Source: a virus. From it: a DNA stretch of 61,568 bases. The translations under genes and the position numbers were made by a program. Every line of letters begins with the position of its first letter. The first letter of the stretch is position 1. Under the pieces are notes generated by a model. It did no database searches, was not told where the DNA came from, and saw nothing but the letters and a program-made list of their open reading frames with translations. Positions 1 to 9,814 of this stretch are shown here, in pieces. Where the stretch lies: IMG/VR virus record IMGVR_UViG_3300030107_002736, positions 1 through 61,568 of that record; one strand, 5' to 3'.

Positions 1-100
1 TATACGACAAGCAATGAAATAAGCGGAACAAACTATTCTGCTAAAGGAAACACGCTAACAAGGGTAGACCCCTCAACTAGTGGAACAACAGCCCTTACCG
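1..100. repeat. Terminal direct repeat, left copy
   Basis: The first 100 bases equal the last 100 bases of the window except at position 99 (c here, t at 61567). The repeat falls inside a single open frame that runs off the right end and continues at the left end. This is what a circular or circularly permuted genome looks like after linear assembly. It could also be a short true terminal repeat, but its position inside a gene argues for an assembly overlap. Confidence 0.9.
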
Positions 101-291
101 ACTTTGCAGACACTTCGTGGTCTACTGCAACGTTTACGGCTAGGGGCGCACTAATCTTTAATGAAGACACTAGTGGTGATACGTCTGTGCTTGTCTTGGA
201 TTTTGGTGCAGATAAAACCGCTACTGCTGGAACTTTTACAATTGCTTTTCCTGCAGCAGATGCGAGTAACGCAATTATTCGCATAGCCTAA
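1..291 (+). CDS. Virion-associated protein, C-terminal part (gene wraps around the window ends)
   Basis: Reading from base 1 in frame gives 96 codons and a TAA at 289-291. The same frame is open at the right end, where the gene starts with ATG at 61328, so the joined protein is about 143 residues. It is rich in Thr, Ser, Ala and Gly with beta-strand-like alternation and no recognisable catalytic motif. It lies between tail adaptor genes and fibre genes and its stop is one base before the next ATG. I infer a small structural protein of the tail or fibre attachment region; exact role unknown. Confidence 0.8.
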   Translation, partial: YTTSNEISGTNYSAKGNTLTRVDPSTSGTTALTDFADTSWSTATFTARGALIFNEDTSGDTSVLVLDFGADKTATAGTFTIAFPAADASNAIIRIA

Positions 292-292
292 G

Positions 293-931
293 ATGGCAAA
301 TGTAACAGGCTGGGGTCGGTCTACATGGGACTCCGGCACTTGGGGTGAAGCTGTACCTGTTGAAGAAACAGGTGTAGCCGGTACGGGTGCAGTTGGTTCT
401 GTAACAGTAACAGGCGATGCCAATGTTACTGAAACAGGATTGGCAGGAACTGGTGCGGTAGGAAGTGTAACCGTAACAGGAACAGCAAGTGTTGCTCCTA
501 CGGGCATAGCAGCAACGGGAGCGGTAGGAAGTGTAACAGTAACTGGGACAGCAAATGTTTCAGTTACTGGATTGGCCGGAACTAGCGCATTAAGTTCAGT
601 AACAGTTACGGCAGATGCAAACATTACAGTTACTGGGTTAACAGCCACGGGGGCTGTAAGCTCGGTAACAGCAACTGGCGGGACCGGGGTAACAGTAAGT
701 GCTACTGGCGTAGTAGGTACTGCGGGAATACAAAGTGTAAATGTATGGGGATTAATAGATGACTCACAGACACCAAACTGGGCAGCGGTTAGCGACTCGC
801 AGACTCCTGGCTGGTCGGGTGTTTCTGACTCACAAACCCCTAGCTGGTCAGAAGTTTCGGATTCACAAAGCCCCAGCTGGTCTAGTGTCAGTGACACACA
901 GTCGCCAAGCTGGGAAGTTATAAAGACATAA
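293..931 (+). CDS. Repeat-rich virion surface protein
   Basis: A 212-residue protein that starts one base after the preceding stop. Residues about 25-150 consist of imperfect repeats with the core TGxAGxGAVGSVTVTG, and residues about 160-210 hold five copies of a short repeat with the pattern DSQ[TS]PxWxxVSD. Such low-complexity beta-rich proteins occur among adhesin-like or fibre-associated proteins of marine phages. The repeats suggest an elongated exposed structure, perhaps connecting to the fibre encoded next. No enzymatic motif is seen. Confidence 0.75.
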   Translation: MANVTGWGRSTWDSGTWGEAVPVEETGVAGTGAVGSVTVTGDANVTETGLAGTGAVGSVTVTGTASVAPTGIAATGAVGSVTVTGTANVSVTGLAGTSALSSVTVTADANITVTGLTATGAVSSVTATGGTGVTVSATGVVGTAGIQSVNVWGLIDDSQTPNWAAVSDSQTPGWSGVSDSQTPSWSEVSDSQSPSWSSVSDTQSPSWEVIKT

Positions 932-946
932 CCATAGGAAATAAGC

Positions 947-2830
947 ATGGGAACTTATGTAAACAATCTGAGGCTGTTGGAGATTGCAACAGGTGGCGAA
1001 GACGGTACCTGGGGCACTAAAACCAACACAAACCTTGAGCTTATTGCCGATGCTTTTGGTTCTGGGACAGAAGCGATCACAACGAACGCTGATACCCACA
1101 CAACGACTATCGCAGATGGTGCGGCTGATGAAGGCCGAGCACTTTTCCTTAAGTACACAGGAACACTCGACTCTGCTTGCACAATTACCATTGCACCTAA
1201 CACGGTTAACAAGCTGTGGTTTATTGAGAACGCTACGAGCGGATCTCAAAACATCATTATTAGTCAGGGTTCTGGTGCCAACATTACGATTGGTAACGGT
1301 AAGGTTGCCGCAGTCTATACGGACGGTGCGGGTGGTGGTGCTGCAGTACTGGATGTCTTTGCTGACTTAGAAATAAGTAGCACACTCACTGTAGCTGGCA
1401 ATGTTACAATGTCAGCAGATGCAACCGTGGGGGACGATCTCACACTTCTTAGCGATGCTGCCGTTCTTGGCTTTGGTGCAGACACTGACGTAACGCTAAC
1501 ACATGTTGCAGATACCGGGTTGCTACTTAACTCTACAATGGCAATCCAGTTTAATGATGCCAGTCAATACATCAATGCTCCTTCAAATGCCATACTGGAC
1601 ATTAACGCAACAGACGAGATTGAGCTTAACGCCACCCTAGCAGACGTTAATGCAAACCTAGATGTGTCGGGTACGATAGTTGGAGCAAGCACCATTGAGG
1701 GCACAACGATTACCGCTACCACAGCGTTTGTCCCCGATGCGTCAGATGGAGCCGCTCTGGGTACAGCTTCATTAGAGTTTAGTGACCTATTCTTGGCAGA
1801 TGAAGCGGTAATATCATTCGGTGACGATGACGATGTAACCCTGACCCATGTTGCAGACACGGGCCTGTTGCTTAATAGCACAATGGCCTTGCAGTTTAAC
1901 GATGCGTCTCAGTACATCAATGCACCTTCGGCTACCGTTCTGGATATTAACGCTACTGATGAAATTGAGCTTAACGCGACAGCCGTTGATCTAAACGGCA
2001 CACTAGATGTGTCAGGCACGACCACACTGGGCGGCACACTTACAGTTAATGCCGGAGCCGTCTTCAACGAAGCTTCTGCTGATGTTGACTTTCGTATTGA
2101 AGGCAACGGAGACGCAAACCTTTTTTATGCAGACGCAGGAAACGACCACGTTGGTATTGGCGTAGCAACGCCCCATGCCAAACTTACAATTAAAGATGCA
2201 CAAGACATCTCAATGGATGCTAGTGCAAGTGGTCAGCTTGCTATTACAGGAAATGGTTACAGTGGTGCTATCGCACTAGACGGTAGCAACATGAATATCT
2301 ACAACAATGCTGGCTCAATAGGCATGGTTTTTGGCACCAATGAAACTGCTCGAATGAGCATTTCAAGCGGTGGCACAGTCAATGTGGTTGGGGAGCTTAC
2401 CGCAGGAACAAAGACGTTCCGAATTGACCATCCTTTGCCAAGCATGACGGACACGCACACACTGTCTCATGCAAGCATTGAGGGTCCGCAAGCCGACCTT
2501 ATGTACCGTGGCAGCGTCGATCTTCAAGGGGGTGCTGCAACAATTGACTTAGATGAGGCCGCAAGAATGACTAGCGGCACATGGGCGGTTCTTTGCCGCA
2601 ATCCTCAAGTCTGGGTGCAGAACGAAACAGGTTGGACTCAAGTCCGTGGGTCTGTTTCAGGTTCTACACTTACTATTTCTGCACAAGACAGTGACTGCAC
2701 GGATACTGTGTCATGGCTAGTAGTTGCTGAAAGAAACGATAGTCACTACACGGATTCAAAATCAACTGACGACGATGGACTTTTCAGACTAGAAAGAAAC
2801 AAGGCAGAGTCTAAGGAAAATGGAGAGTGA
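947..2830 (+). CDS. Tail fibre protein with duplicated beta-helix-like modules
   Basis: A 627-residue protein with a good AGGAA ribosome binding site 9 bases before its ATG. The N-terminal part carries Gly/Thr-rich repeats, and a module of about 55 residues containing DVTLTHVADTGLLLNS and DATDEIELNA-type motifs occurs twice (around residues 180-240 and 295-350). The C-terminal part is more globular. Length, position after the adaptor genes and repeated beta segments fit a trimeric receptor-binding tail fibre. The duplicated modules differ mostly at third codon positions, which suggests old duplication kept under protein-level selection. Confidence 0.8.
   Translation: MGTYVNNLRLLEIATGGEDGTWGTKTNTNLELIADAFGSGTEAITTNADTHTTTIADGAADEGRALFLKYTGTLDSACTITIAPNTVNKLWFIENATSGSQNIIISQGSGANITIGNGKVAAVYTDGAGGGAAVLDVFADLEISSTLTVAGNVTMSADATVGDDLTLLSDAAVLGFGADTDVTLTHVADTGLLLNSTMAIQFNDASQYINAPSNAILDINATDEIELNATLADVNANLDVSGTIVGASTIEGTTITATTAFVPDASDGAALGTASLEFSDLFLADEAVISFGDDDDVTLTHVADTGLLLNSTMALQFNDASQYINAPSATVLDINATDEIELNATAVDLNGTLDVSGTTTLGGTLTVNAGAVFNEASADVDFRIEGNGDANLFYADAGNDHVGIGVATPHAKLTIKDAQDISMDASASGQLAITGNGYSGAIALDGSNMNIYNNAGSIGMVFGTNETARMSISSGGTVNVVGELTAGTKTFRIDHPLPSMTDTHTLSHASIEGPQADLMYRGSVDLQGGAATIDLDEAARMTSGTWAVLCRNPQVWVQNETGWTQVRGSVSGSTLTISAQDSDCTDTVSWLVVAERNDSHYTDSKSTDDDGLFRLERNKAESKENGE
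1486..1992 (+). repeat. Internal duplication in the tail fibre gene
   Basis: Bases about 1486-1646 and 1832-1992 encode nearly the same peptide segment. The nucleotide copies differ mainly at synonymous positions. The repeat is coding, not a mobile element. Confidence 0.75.
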
Positions 2831-3050
2831 TATGACCACCTTCCTGTCTTTACTTGCCATACCAGCCGCCGCAGGGGCCGCTTATGGTGGAGTAAAGGCG
2901 GGACTAAACGGGGCTAAACAGTCTCTTGCTCAAATTGAACGTACCGTAAACCGTATCGGAACAAAGGTAGATACACATGGCGAACGTCTCGCATCAGTCG
3001 AAGCAGAAACAGCAAACCTCAAAGAAAGGCTCTCCAGTAGAAAAAACTGA
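2820..3050 (+). CDS. Small membrane-anchored coiled-coil protein
   Basis: A 76-residue protein whose ATG overlaps the end of the fibre gene and is preceded by AAGGA. A second ATG at 2832 is also possible and would give 72 residues. A hydrophobic Ala/Gly-rich segment lies near the N-terminus, followed by a helical segment with heptad-like spacing. The architecture resembles small phage membrane proteins, for example holin or lysis accessory proteins. Its place between fibre and tail hub genes gives no clear function. Confidence 0.65.
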   Translation: MESDMTTFLSLLAIPAAAGAAYGGVKAGLNGAKQSLAQIERTVNRIGTKVDTHGERLASVEAETANLKERLSSRKN

Positions 3051-3246
3051 TGAGTTTTCGCAACCGGAGCAACAAAAAGTAATGTTATCAGTTGAGCAAG
3101 CAGAGTTGTTTAAACGCTTGCTTGCAGCAATGACAGACGCGCAAAACAATTTAAACTTTGCGCTTTTGGCTGCGAACATCGACGGTGAATCAATTGTAGG
3201 CGGACATCTGGATGGAGATGCTCCGCATTTCATAACCAAAAAGTAA
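2977..3246 (+). CDS. Small hypothetical protein before the tail hub gene
   Basis: Up to 89 residues, overlapping the preceding gene by 74 bases in another frame. An internal ATG at 3082 would give a 54-residue protein starting MLSVEQAELFKRLL and would avoid most of the overlap, so the start is uncertain. The C-terminal two thirds looks like a conserved compact helical domain. Its stop touches the ATG of the next gene, which supports translation as part of the operon. Function unknown. Confidence 0.55.
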   Translation: MANVSHQSKQKQQTSKKGSPVEKTDEFSQPEQQKVMLSVEQAELFKRLLAAMTDAQNNLNFALLAANIDGESIVGGHLDGDAPHFITKK

Positions 3247-5625
3247 ATGCCCTTCATGAAAATATCACCTAGTCCGGGTATGTTTACGGACGGGACTAGG
3301 TACACCGCAGAAGGAACTTGGTACGACGCTGACAAGGTAAGGTTTCGTAAAGGCTTTGCTGAAAAGTTGGGCGGTTGGACTAAGTACGTTACTGCTTCAT
3401 TTCTGGGCACATGCAGAAAGCTGCACGACTGGGTTACAGATGGGGGCAGCAAGTACATAGGTATTGGCACACACCTAAAACTTTATGTCAACTTAGGCGG
3501 TGGGTACTACGACATTACCCCCGTTCGCAGCACGGTAAGCCTCGGCACTGATCCGATAGCTACTGTTAGCGGAACCGCAGTTATAACAATCACTACATCC
3601 AGTGCTCACGGTGCGGTGGTTGGAGACTATGTAACTATAGCTGGTGCTACCGCGTCCGGTGGGATTGGCACGGGAAGCATTAATAAGGAGCACCGAGTTG
3701 TGGCCTTAGGTGCGCCGGACGGAACAAACCCAACAACAAAGTTTCGTGTTGTTTGTGATGCAAGAGCATCTTCAACGGATACCGGAGAAGGTGGGGCGAG
3801 TGTAACCGCTGCGTTTCAAATAAACACAGGTTTGGACACGTTTGTTGATGGGGGTGGCTTTGGTTCAGGAACCTGGGGGTCGTCCACTTGGGGGTCTGCA
3901 ACCTCCGTAGGGCAAGCCACGCAGTTACGAATATGGTCAGTAGATAACTTTGGTGACGATATGCTCGCCTGCGTTCGTCAGGGTAAGATTTTTTACTGGG
4001 ATGAAAGCAACGGAACCTCGACCCGAGCAATACCGTTAGAAGAGGTTGTGCGAAGGTCTGTAACCCTTTTATCTAATCCCATATCAGTAACAAACACCTC
4101 AAGCGTTATTACCGTAACGGACAAGGGTGGACATGGGGCCGTAGCGGGAGACAAGGTTACCCTGTCTGGCGCATCCGCTGTAGGTGGAGTAGACGCAGCA
4201 AACATCAACAAAGAACACACGATTGCAACTGTGCCAACCAAGACTACGTTTACAGTTGATACGGGCGATGCCGCCTCTAGCACTACAACGGGTGGCGGCA
4301 CGAGTGTTGCGGCAAGCTATAAAGCAGGAACCTACTACCCTCCTGTAGGTGCCTACCAAGTTTTAATGTCTGACGTTGGACGCCATGTAGTTGCACTTGG
4401 GTGCACGGGCGTAAACTCCACTGCGATTAACCCCTTAAATGTTAGGTGGTCAAGCTCTGAAACCGTGGGAACGTGGCAGCCACTGTCTACAAATAGTGCT
4501 GGTGGGCAGGAGTTATCTTCTGGGTCAGAGATTGTCGGCGGACTTGCTGTAAGACAGGAAATATTAATTTGGACTGACGCCGGTATTACCAGCATGAGAT
4601 ATGTCGGAAGCCCTTACTATTTTGCGTTTACGGAAGTAGCAAGGGGTATGTCGATGATTTCGCAAAACGCAGCAGTAAATGCAAATGGTCGTGTCTTCTT
4701 TATGGATCGTGGAGACTTTTATGTTTATGCTGGATCAGTGCAAAAACTTAAATGCCCAGTGCTTACCACTGTGTTTGATGATTTTGATTTAGGCCAGCGA
4801 CAAAAAGTTGCTTGTGGCCACAACCCAGACTTTTCTGAGGTAACATGGTTTTATCCGTCAGAGTCAGGTAGTGGCGAAAACGACAAGTATGTTACATACA
4901 ACTACGAAGACAATATTTGGTACACAGGGACACTTGTTCGCGGTGGATGGAACCAGGCCAACACCAAGTCGTACCCCTTGGCATCTTCTATTATTTCAAA
5001 AGATTTATCTGAAAATCCCTTTACAACAAACACTGACTCTACCAGCAATGTGTCTATTAGTAGCACTGCCCACGGGCTGTCCGTAGGAGACACCGTTTTT
5101 ATTTCTAATGCGTCTGCAACTGGTGGTCTGTCAGCAACTTTGTTAAACAATCAGCACACTGTTGTTACGGTAACAGATGCCGATAACTACACAATTACAC
5201 TGGCTGACGCAGCTACTGCCGACACAGGTGGCGGAGGCGCTGTAAAAGTTAATCACGAAAACGTGCTTTACAGCCACGAAAACGGGTACGACGACGACGG
5301 CTCAGCGATGACAGCGTACATCGAAACTGCTGACATGGATTTAGGCGAGGGAGATAAAACCTGGTCTATACATAGAATTATTCCTGACTTTTACTTTACT
5401 GGTGCTGAGTCAAGTGACGAAGTAACGGTCAGCCTTAACGGTCACAACTTTCCAGCAGACTCTCAAGCATCTATTGCTTCAGTTGCGTTTACGCCAAGCA
5501 CTGCTGAGGGGTTTGTTCGTGCAAGGGCTCGACAGGTGTCAATGAAAGTTGAAAGCACTGGAGTGGGGTACGGATGGCGTCTTGGCTTTGTTAGGCTAGA
5601 TGGCAGGGCGGATAGCAGACGATGA
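3247..5625 (+). CDS. Tail hub / nozzle protein (P22 gp10 or T7 gp12-like)
   Basis: A 792-residue protein beginning directly after the previous stop. It has many short beta segments with Trp, Tyr and Asp residues, as expected for a propeller-type tail nozzle. Three copies of a module of about 70 residues are inserted, each with a G-D-x-V start, a central GG and an N[KN][EQ]H motif, around bases 3550-3825, 4075-4320 and 5035-5250. The modules look like Ig-like or carbohydrate-binding insertions. Position among tail genes and length support a tail hub; the family assignment is by pattern, not by alignment. Confidence 0.7.
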   Translation: MPFMKISPSPGMFTDGTRYTAEGTWYDADKVRFRKGFAEKLGGWTKYVTASFLGTCRKLHDWVTDGGSKYIGIGTHLKLYVNLGGGYYDITPVRSTVSLGTDPIATVSGTAVITITTSSAHGAVVGDYVTIAGATASGGIGTGSINKEHRVVALGAPDGTNPTTKFRVVCDARASSTDTGEGGASVTAAFQINTGLDTFVDGGGFGSGTWGSSTWGSATSVGQATQLRIWSVDNFGDDMLACVRQGKIFYWDESNGTSTRAIPLEEVVRRSVTLLSNPISVTNTSSVITVTDKGGHGAVAGDKVTLSGASAVGGVDAANINKEHTIATVPTKTTFTVDTGDAASSTTTGGGTSVAASYKAGTYYPPVGAYQVLMSDVGRHVVALGCTGVNSTAINPLNVRWSSSETVGTWQPLSTNSAGGQELSSGSEIVGGLAVRQEILIWTDAGITSMRYVGSPYYFAFTEVARGMSMISQNAAVNANGRVFFMDRGDFYVYAGSVQKLKCPVLTTVFDDFDLGQRQKVACGHNPDFSEVTWFYPSESGSGENDKYVTYNYEDNIWYTGTLVRGGWNQANTKSYPLASSIISKDLSENPFTTNTDSTSNVSISSTAHGLSVGDTVFISNASATGGLSATLLNNQHTVVTVTDADNYTITLADAATADTGGGGAVKVNHENVLYSHENGYDDDGSAMTAYIETADMDLGEGDKTWSIHRIIPDFYFTGAESSDEVTVSLNGHNFPADSQASIASVAFTPSTAEGFVRARARQVSMKVESTGVGYGWRLGFVRLDGRADSRR

Positions 5626-5825
5626 GCCTAAAGACATACAGGCCCTTAAATGTGGCCCCAGAGAAGTATGAGCAGTATGATGAACAACTGTCTCGAAGGA
5701 CAATAGAACAAAACCTTCAAGATGTTAGCAGTGATATACATTCTGTAAAAACACAAAGCGATAAAGATAGTTCTTTGTCGTTACGGAAGTATCAGTTTCT
5801 ATTGCTAGGAGCTAGTAATGGCTGA
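5622..5825 (+). CDS. Small hypothetical helical protein
   Basis: A 67-residue protein whose ATG overlaps the preceding TGA (ATGA arrangement), indicating translational coupling to the tail hub gene. It is hydrophilic with Gln- and Glu-rich helical stretches and no Cys. No domain recognised. Coupling suggests a tail-assembly or structural role. Confidence 0.65.
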   Translation: MSLKTYRPLNVAPEKYEQYDEQLSRRTIEQNLQDVSSDIHSVKTQSDKDSSLSLRKYQFLLLGASNG

Positions 5826-6150
5826 TACATTAAAGGTACTGGGACAAACAGCGCCTTCAGATACGAATAACGCGGATCTGTATACTGTGCCTGAGGACAC
5901 TCAGACCACGGTAAGCTCGCTTGTCGCCTGCAATCTCACAGGGAACACGCCCTCGTTTAGAGTGGCGATTCGTCCGCTGGGTGCTACCGTAGTAAATGAA
6001 CACTACATCTACTACGACAAGGCTTTGGCCGCTAACGACTCTGTTTTTATAATCATTGGCATCACGCTAAGTGATGATGATGTAGTAACAGTCAGGTCAT
6101 CAGCCGCAGATGAAATAGCATTTACTTTGTTTGGCGTGGAGACAAGCTGA
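5818..6150 (+). CDS. Small beta-rich structural protein
   Basis: A 110-residue protein with AGGAG eight bases ahead of its ATG. It alternates hydrophobic and polar residues, with a Tyr-rich centre (HYIYYDK) and an IIIGITL strand, typical of small beta-sandwich virion proteins. It lies between tail hub and internal virion protein genes. I infer a structural or decoration role; specific identity unknown. Confidence 0.65.
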   Translation: MADTLKVLGQTAPSDTNNADLYTVPEDTQTTVSSLVACNLTGNTPSFRVAIRPLGATVVNEHYIYYDKALAANDSVFIIIGITLSDDDVVTVRSSAADEIAFTLFGVETS

Positions 6151-6151
6151 G

Positions 6152-9100
6152 ATGTATATACCTCATGACTCACCTATTAGGCAGCGCATTATGCTGCAGC
6201 AAATGCAGCAAGCGTTACCTAGGACTATGGGTGGGTTTGGTGGCGGTAGGGGTGCTGGCAGGTTTGGTGGCGGCATGAACCAAGCAATGAGGGTGCCACC
6301 TAGCCCTTTTCGTGCTCCCCCCATGGCAGAATCAATAGCAACCGACGATAGGATAGCTATGCCTGGGTCCCCACCGGCTGGCGCGGGCTTTGCTCGCCCC
6401 ATGTCCGCAAGTGAACAAGGGCAAGCTCAGGTAGGTGGCCCTCCAACCAAATGGACAATGGAAATCAAGCCTGCAAGTGCCAGTAACGGGGGAGAGATCC
6501 CTAGCCTGGAAGAGCTGCTTGCGTTTTTAGGCCGCCCTCAGGAAGAACCTAGGCATTCTCCCGCCCGAAGATTACCCGGCTACGAGGCACCTAGGAACTA
6601 CAACCCGTTCGGCTCTGAAGTACCAGTGTTGCGTCAGACTCCACCAGGAGATTTGTCAGAAGAGGGCTTAACAAGAATGTCTGACATCATCTACGATTAC
6701 GATGAGTCTCGGCCAGCAGACTTTCAAATGGAACTAACTCGGTCCAAGCTTAGACAGCTTGAGGCCGAAGCCAGGGCACGTTTGGCCGCAGAGCAGGCGG
6801 CTGCCGCACCTGCTGCTACACCTACTGTTAAGACTGCTGCCGCACCTGCTGCCGCACCTGCCGCCGCACCTGCAGAAAGCATGGAGGGGTCTGAAGCCAA
6901 TCCAATACAGCTTGAAGGATTGGATGTTGTAGTTCCTAGAACAATGCAAAAAGAAAGAGAAGTGTTTAGGCGCAGGTCGCATCCAGGAGGGATGCCTAGC
7001 TGGGAAAGAACTTCGATAAACACCCGGCCACAAACAGATCCCTTTACAGGCAGGGCAGCAAACCAGCTTACTGAACGAGAAATAAGAGAGCTGTACCTTG
7101 AGCCTCAACGTAGGCGGGAAGATAGACGGGAAGAAATAGAAGCTTTGATGGATGCAGAAATAGTAAAGCGAGAACTGCCGCTGACTTTTGCATCTATGGC
7201 TGAGCCATCTCTTCCTGACTCAGACTCAATGAGAGAGCTGCGGCTTGCTCGGATGATGGAGTCAATGACACCCGCTCGGGAATTTGAGGCTGCAAGCTTT
7301 TTACCTGAAAGCGTTCGTGTCCCAGAAGTGATGCCACTCGGCGTTCAAGGCACTGTGCCTGAGCCAGCGGTCGGCAGGGACCCATTTAACATTAGATATG
7401 AGCACCCTTACAGAAAGCCTGTAACTAATATTGAAGACGACTTAGATCATTTTGCTTTTCCCATAGAGGGTGTAACCGCAAGCGTAGATCCCACTGAATG
7501 GATAATGACAGAAGTGGGGCTTCGTCCCCGGCTTCCGGGCGGAGGCGCTGGCGACTATGTAAACTTTAGACGTGGTGTTGATTTTGATGATCTTAGAAAA
7601 TCAGCAGACGAATTAGCTGGCGAATACTATTTAAGGTATGGCAGATACCCTGAGGGATTTGATCCTTCTGGCTTTGCTGGTGGTGGAGAAATTCCAATGG
7701 TGTACGCAGGGGGTGGGTACATTCCTGCTTATGGGTTAGGTGGTTGGTTAAAAAGTGCGGCAAAGGGTTTAGGCAAGGTCGCACTAGGGGCTGCACCTTT
7801 AGCTGCAGGTTTTTTCGGTGGCCCGCTTGCGAGTGCCGGAGTAGGTGCGCTGATCGGCGGAATTAAAAACAAAAGCCTTAAAGGTGCCCTGATGGGCGGA
7901 GCAATGGGATACCTTGGGGGCAAGGGAATACAAGCCCTAAAGGGTGGCATTGGCGATGCGGTAGCGCAAAAAGGGTTTGCAGACCTTGGGCTCTTGGGCA
8001 AGGCCCAGGCGGTTGCCGGACAAGGGTTGGGTAGCCTAAAAAGCGTAGCAATGGATCCTGCAAAAATGGCTATGCTGTACCCAATGATGGGTAACTTGTC
8101 TGGACAAATAGAAGCAGACAGGGCTGAGGAGTCTGGTGGTCCTTCGGCGGAGGTTCCAGGCTACTCAGCGCACCAGCAAATGCTTGAAAATCCGCAACAA
8201 GTGCTACCACAAAGCGCACTGTCGGGAACAGCACAGGGTAGCGGTCTTCCTGTAATGACTGCTGCGCTTGGTGGGATGCTACCCCATACCGTGGCCGCTT
8301 ACAGGCGTGGCGGGGAAATGGAAAGAGAAGGTGGTAGGTCGGGTAGGCGTAGGCGTAGACAGAGTAACAGGCCAACTATTCCATCTGCGATGGAAGAACT
8401 TTTACCCGAAACAACCCGCGCTCGTCAAAAGACTGGAAGGGGTACCTCTCGCGAAGAAGGTCGCCACCAAGTTGGTGATCGCATGGATGAGAACCAAGCG
8501 AGAATGACAGGAAAGCTTGGTGTCGAAGATGAGTTTGGAAACGTAGACGAATCGGCTGAAATTGAAAACAGACGCGCAATCGCACAGGGAAGACCAGCAG
8601 ATGACATAGCAAGTGTTGCGGGGGGATTTGTAGAAAACACAAGCCCATATGATCCTACGCCAACAAGTCTTTCGGGGGTTCAGAACCCGATGCTACAAGG
8701 CGACCCAATGCCTGCTTCTGCTGCGCCAAGAGAGCAAACACCATTTGATACGGGCACTCAAGCAGCACACCCAGATTACATACCTGGACTGCACCCTGAA
8801 TCAATGATGTACACTGGACCAACTGGTGACCTAAACACGGTTGGGCTAAACCCGTTTGCACCTCAAGACACTAGTGGTCTTAGCGAACAACAAAGAGCGT
8901 TTATCGAAAGAATGGGCGGTGCCCAGCCTGCAGCGGGTGGTGGCGGAAAAGACTCAACTGATCCTGACTACGTTACGCGACCGGCTGACACAGGAACACC
9001 CCCAGGGCTTTCAACGCCACCAGACCTCACGGGCACTCCGGTATCCGTAAATACGGGCGCAGGCGCTACCGCAAACCTTACAGAGGCACAGCTAAGAGGA

Positions 9101-9814
9101 ACGGCACCGCTACCTGCAACAAACCAAGCGTTTTTGGACACACTTCCAAATACGGTAGCAAATCCAAACACAGGTCCTACAGCAGCAGAGTACCAAGCGA
9201 TGTTGGCACCTCAACCTGAACCGCCCGCAGAAGAACCTGAAGGAAAGGCTGAGGGTGGACAGGTGGGCGAAAGACTTGATGTTCCTCCAGCATCTAGTGT
9301 GGAAGATGTTCCAGAAGAAATCCAACAGCTTGTAGAAAAGGCGTTGATGGGCGAAATGCCAAGCGATATGGTGCAGCAATTGTTTGCAGAGATAGAACAA
9401 TTGTTTCCAGGGTTTATTGCCGCACAAGCTAATGAGCTTCGCGCAAGAAGGCAGTCAGCGAACGGTTTTAGTGACGTAATATCAGAAGGCTATATACCTT
9501 TTTATAATGACGGCATGCCAGAAGCAATGGGTGCCGTTGACGATAGACTTGCTGTGGCTGCGCCTCCGGGCTATTCGGACGAGGAAGTAAAAGCTGGACT
9601 ACAGAGGGCTCTTGCCACTGGGGGCAAAGTGCCTATTGGTGCAGTTGTTAGGGGTGGCGAGTATGTAATCAACCCCCATGACACACAAGCAAGAATTGAC
9701 CAAATAGCCGATGCAGCAACAATGGCAGCAGCCAAAAACCCAGACCTAGCAGGCGGTGCCGCTTGGGAAGCCACAACAGAAGAATTAGAAACAATGAGAG
9801 CTAGAAATGCCTAA
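6152..9814 (+). CDS. Large internal virion protein with Gly-rich hydrophobic core
   Basis: About 1,220 residues. I chose ATG 6152, two bases after the preceding stop, with GGAG upstream; a TTG 21 bases earlier is in frame. The N-terminal half is Pro/Arg/Glu-rich and includes an Ala/Pro tract near residues 220-245. Around residues 525-640 there is a long Gly/Ala-rich hydrophobic stretch like membrane-inserting segments. The C-terminal part repeats GGxIP and GG[EK]xVPI[GA] turns, including RGGEYVINP. Such proteins are usually internal core or ejected proteins of podoviruses, or replace tape measures. Exact function is inferred. Confidence 0.7.
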   Translation: MYIPHDSPIRQRIMLQQMQQALPRTMGGFGGGRGAGRFGGGMNQAMRVPPSPFRAPPMAESIATDDRIAMPGSPPAGAGFARPMSASEQGQAQVGGPPTKWTMEIKPASASNGGEIPSLEELLAFLGRPQEEPRHSPARRLPGYEAPRNYNPFGSEVPVLRQTPPGDLSEEGLTRMSDIIYDYDESRPADFQMELTRSKLRQLEAEARARLAAEQAAAAPAATPTVKTAAAPAAAPAAAPAESMEGSEANPIQLEGLDVVVPRTMQKEREVFRRRSHPGGMPSWERTSINTRPQTDPFTGRAANQLTEREIRELYLEPQRRREDRREEIEALMDAEIVKRELPLTFASMAEPSLPDSDSMRELRLARMMESMTPAREFEAASFLPESVRVPEVMPLGVQGTVPEPAVGRDPFNIRYEHPYRKPVTNIEDDLDHFAFPIEGVTASVDPTEWIMTEVGLRPRLPGGGAGDYVNFRRGVDFDDLRKSADELAGEYYLRYGRYPEGFDPSGFAGGGEIPMVYAGGGYIPAYGLGGWLKSAAKGLGKVALGAAPLAAGFFGGPLASAGVGALIGGIKNKSLKGALMGGAMGYLGGKGIQALKGGIGDAVAQKGFADLGLLGKAQAVAGQGLGSLKSVAMDPAKMAMLYPMMGNLSGQIEADRAEESGGPSAEVPGYSAHQQMLENPQQVLPQSALSGTAQGSGLPVMTAALGGMLPHTVAAYRRGGEMEREGGRSGRRRRRQSNRPTIPSAMEELLPETTRARQKTGRGTSREEGRHQVGDRMDENQARMTGKLGVEDEFGNVDESAEIENRRAIAQGRPADDIASVAGGFVENTSPYDPTPTSLSGVQNPMLQGDPMPASAAPREQTPFDTGTQAAHPDYIPGLHPESMMYTGPTGDLNTVGLNPFAPQDTSGLSEQQRAFIERMGGAQPAAGGGGKDSTDPDYVTRPADTGTPPGLSTPPDLTGTPVSVNTGAGATANLTEAQLRGTAPLPATNQAFLDTLPNTVANPNTGPTAAEYQAMLAPQPEPPAEEPEGKAEGGQVGERLDVPPASSVEDVPEEIQQLVEKALMGEMPSDMVQQLFAEIEQLFPGFIAAQANELRARRQSANGFSDVISEGYIPFYNDGMPEAMGAVDDRLAVAAPPGYSDEEVKAGLQRALATGGKVPIGAVVRGGEYVINPHDTQARIDQIADAATMAAAKNPDLAGGAAWEATTEELETMRARNA

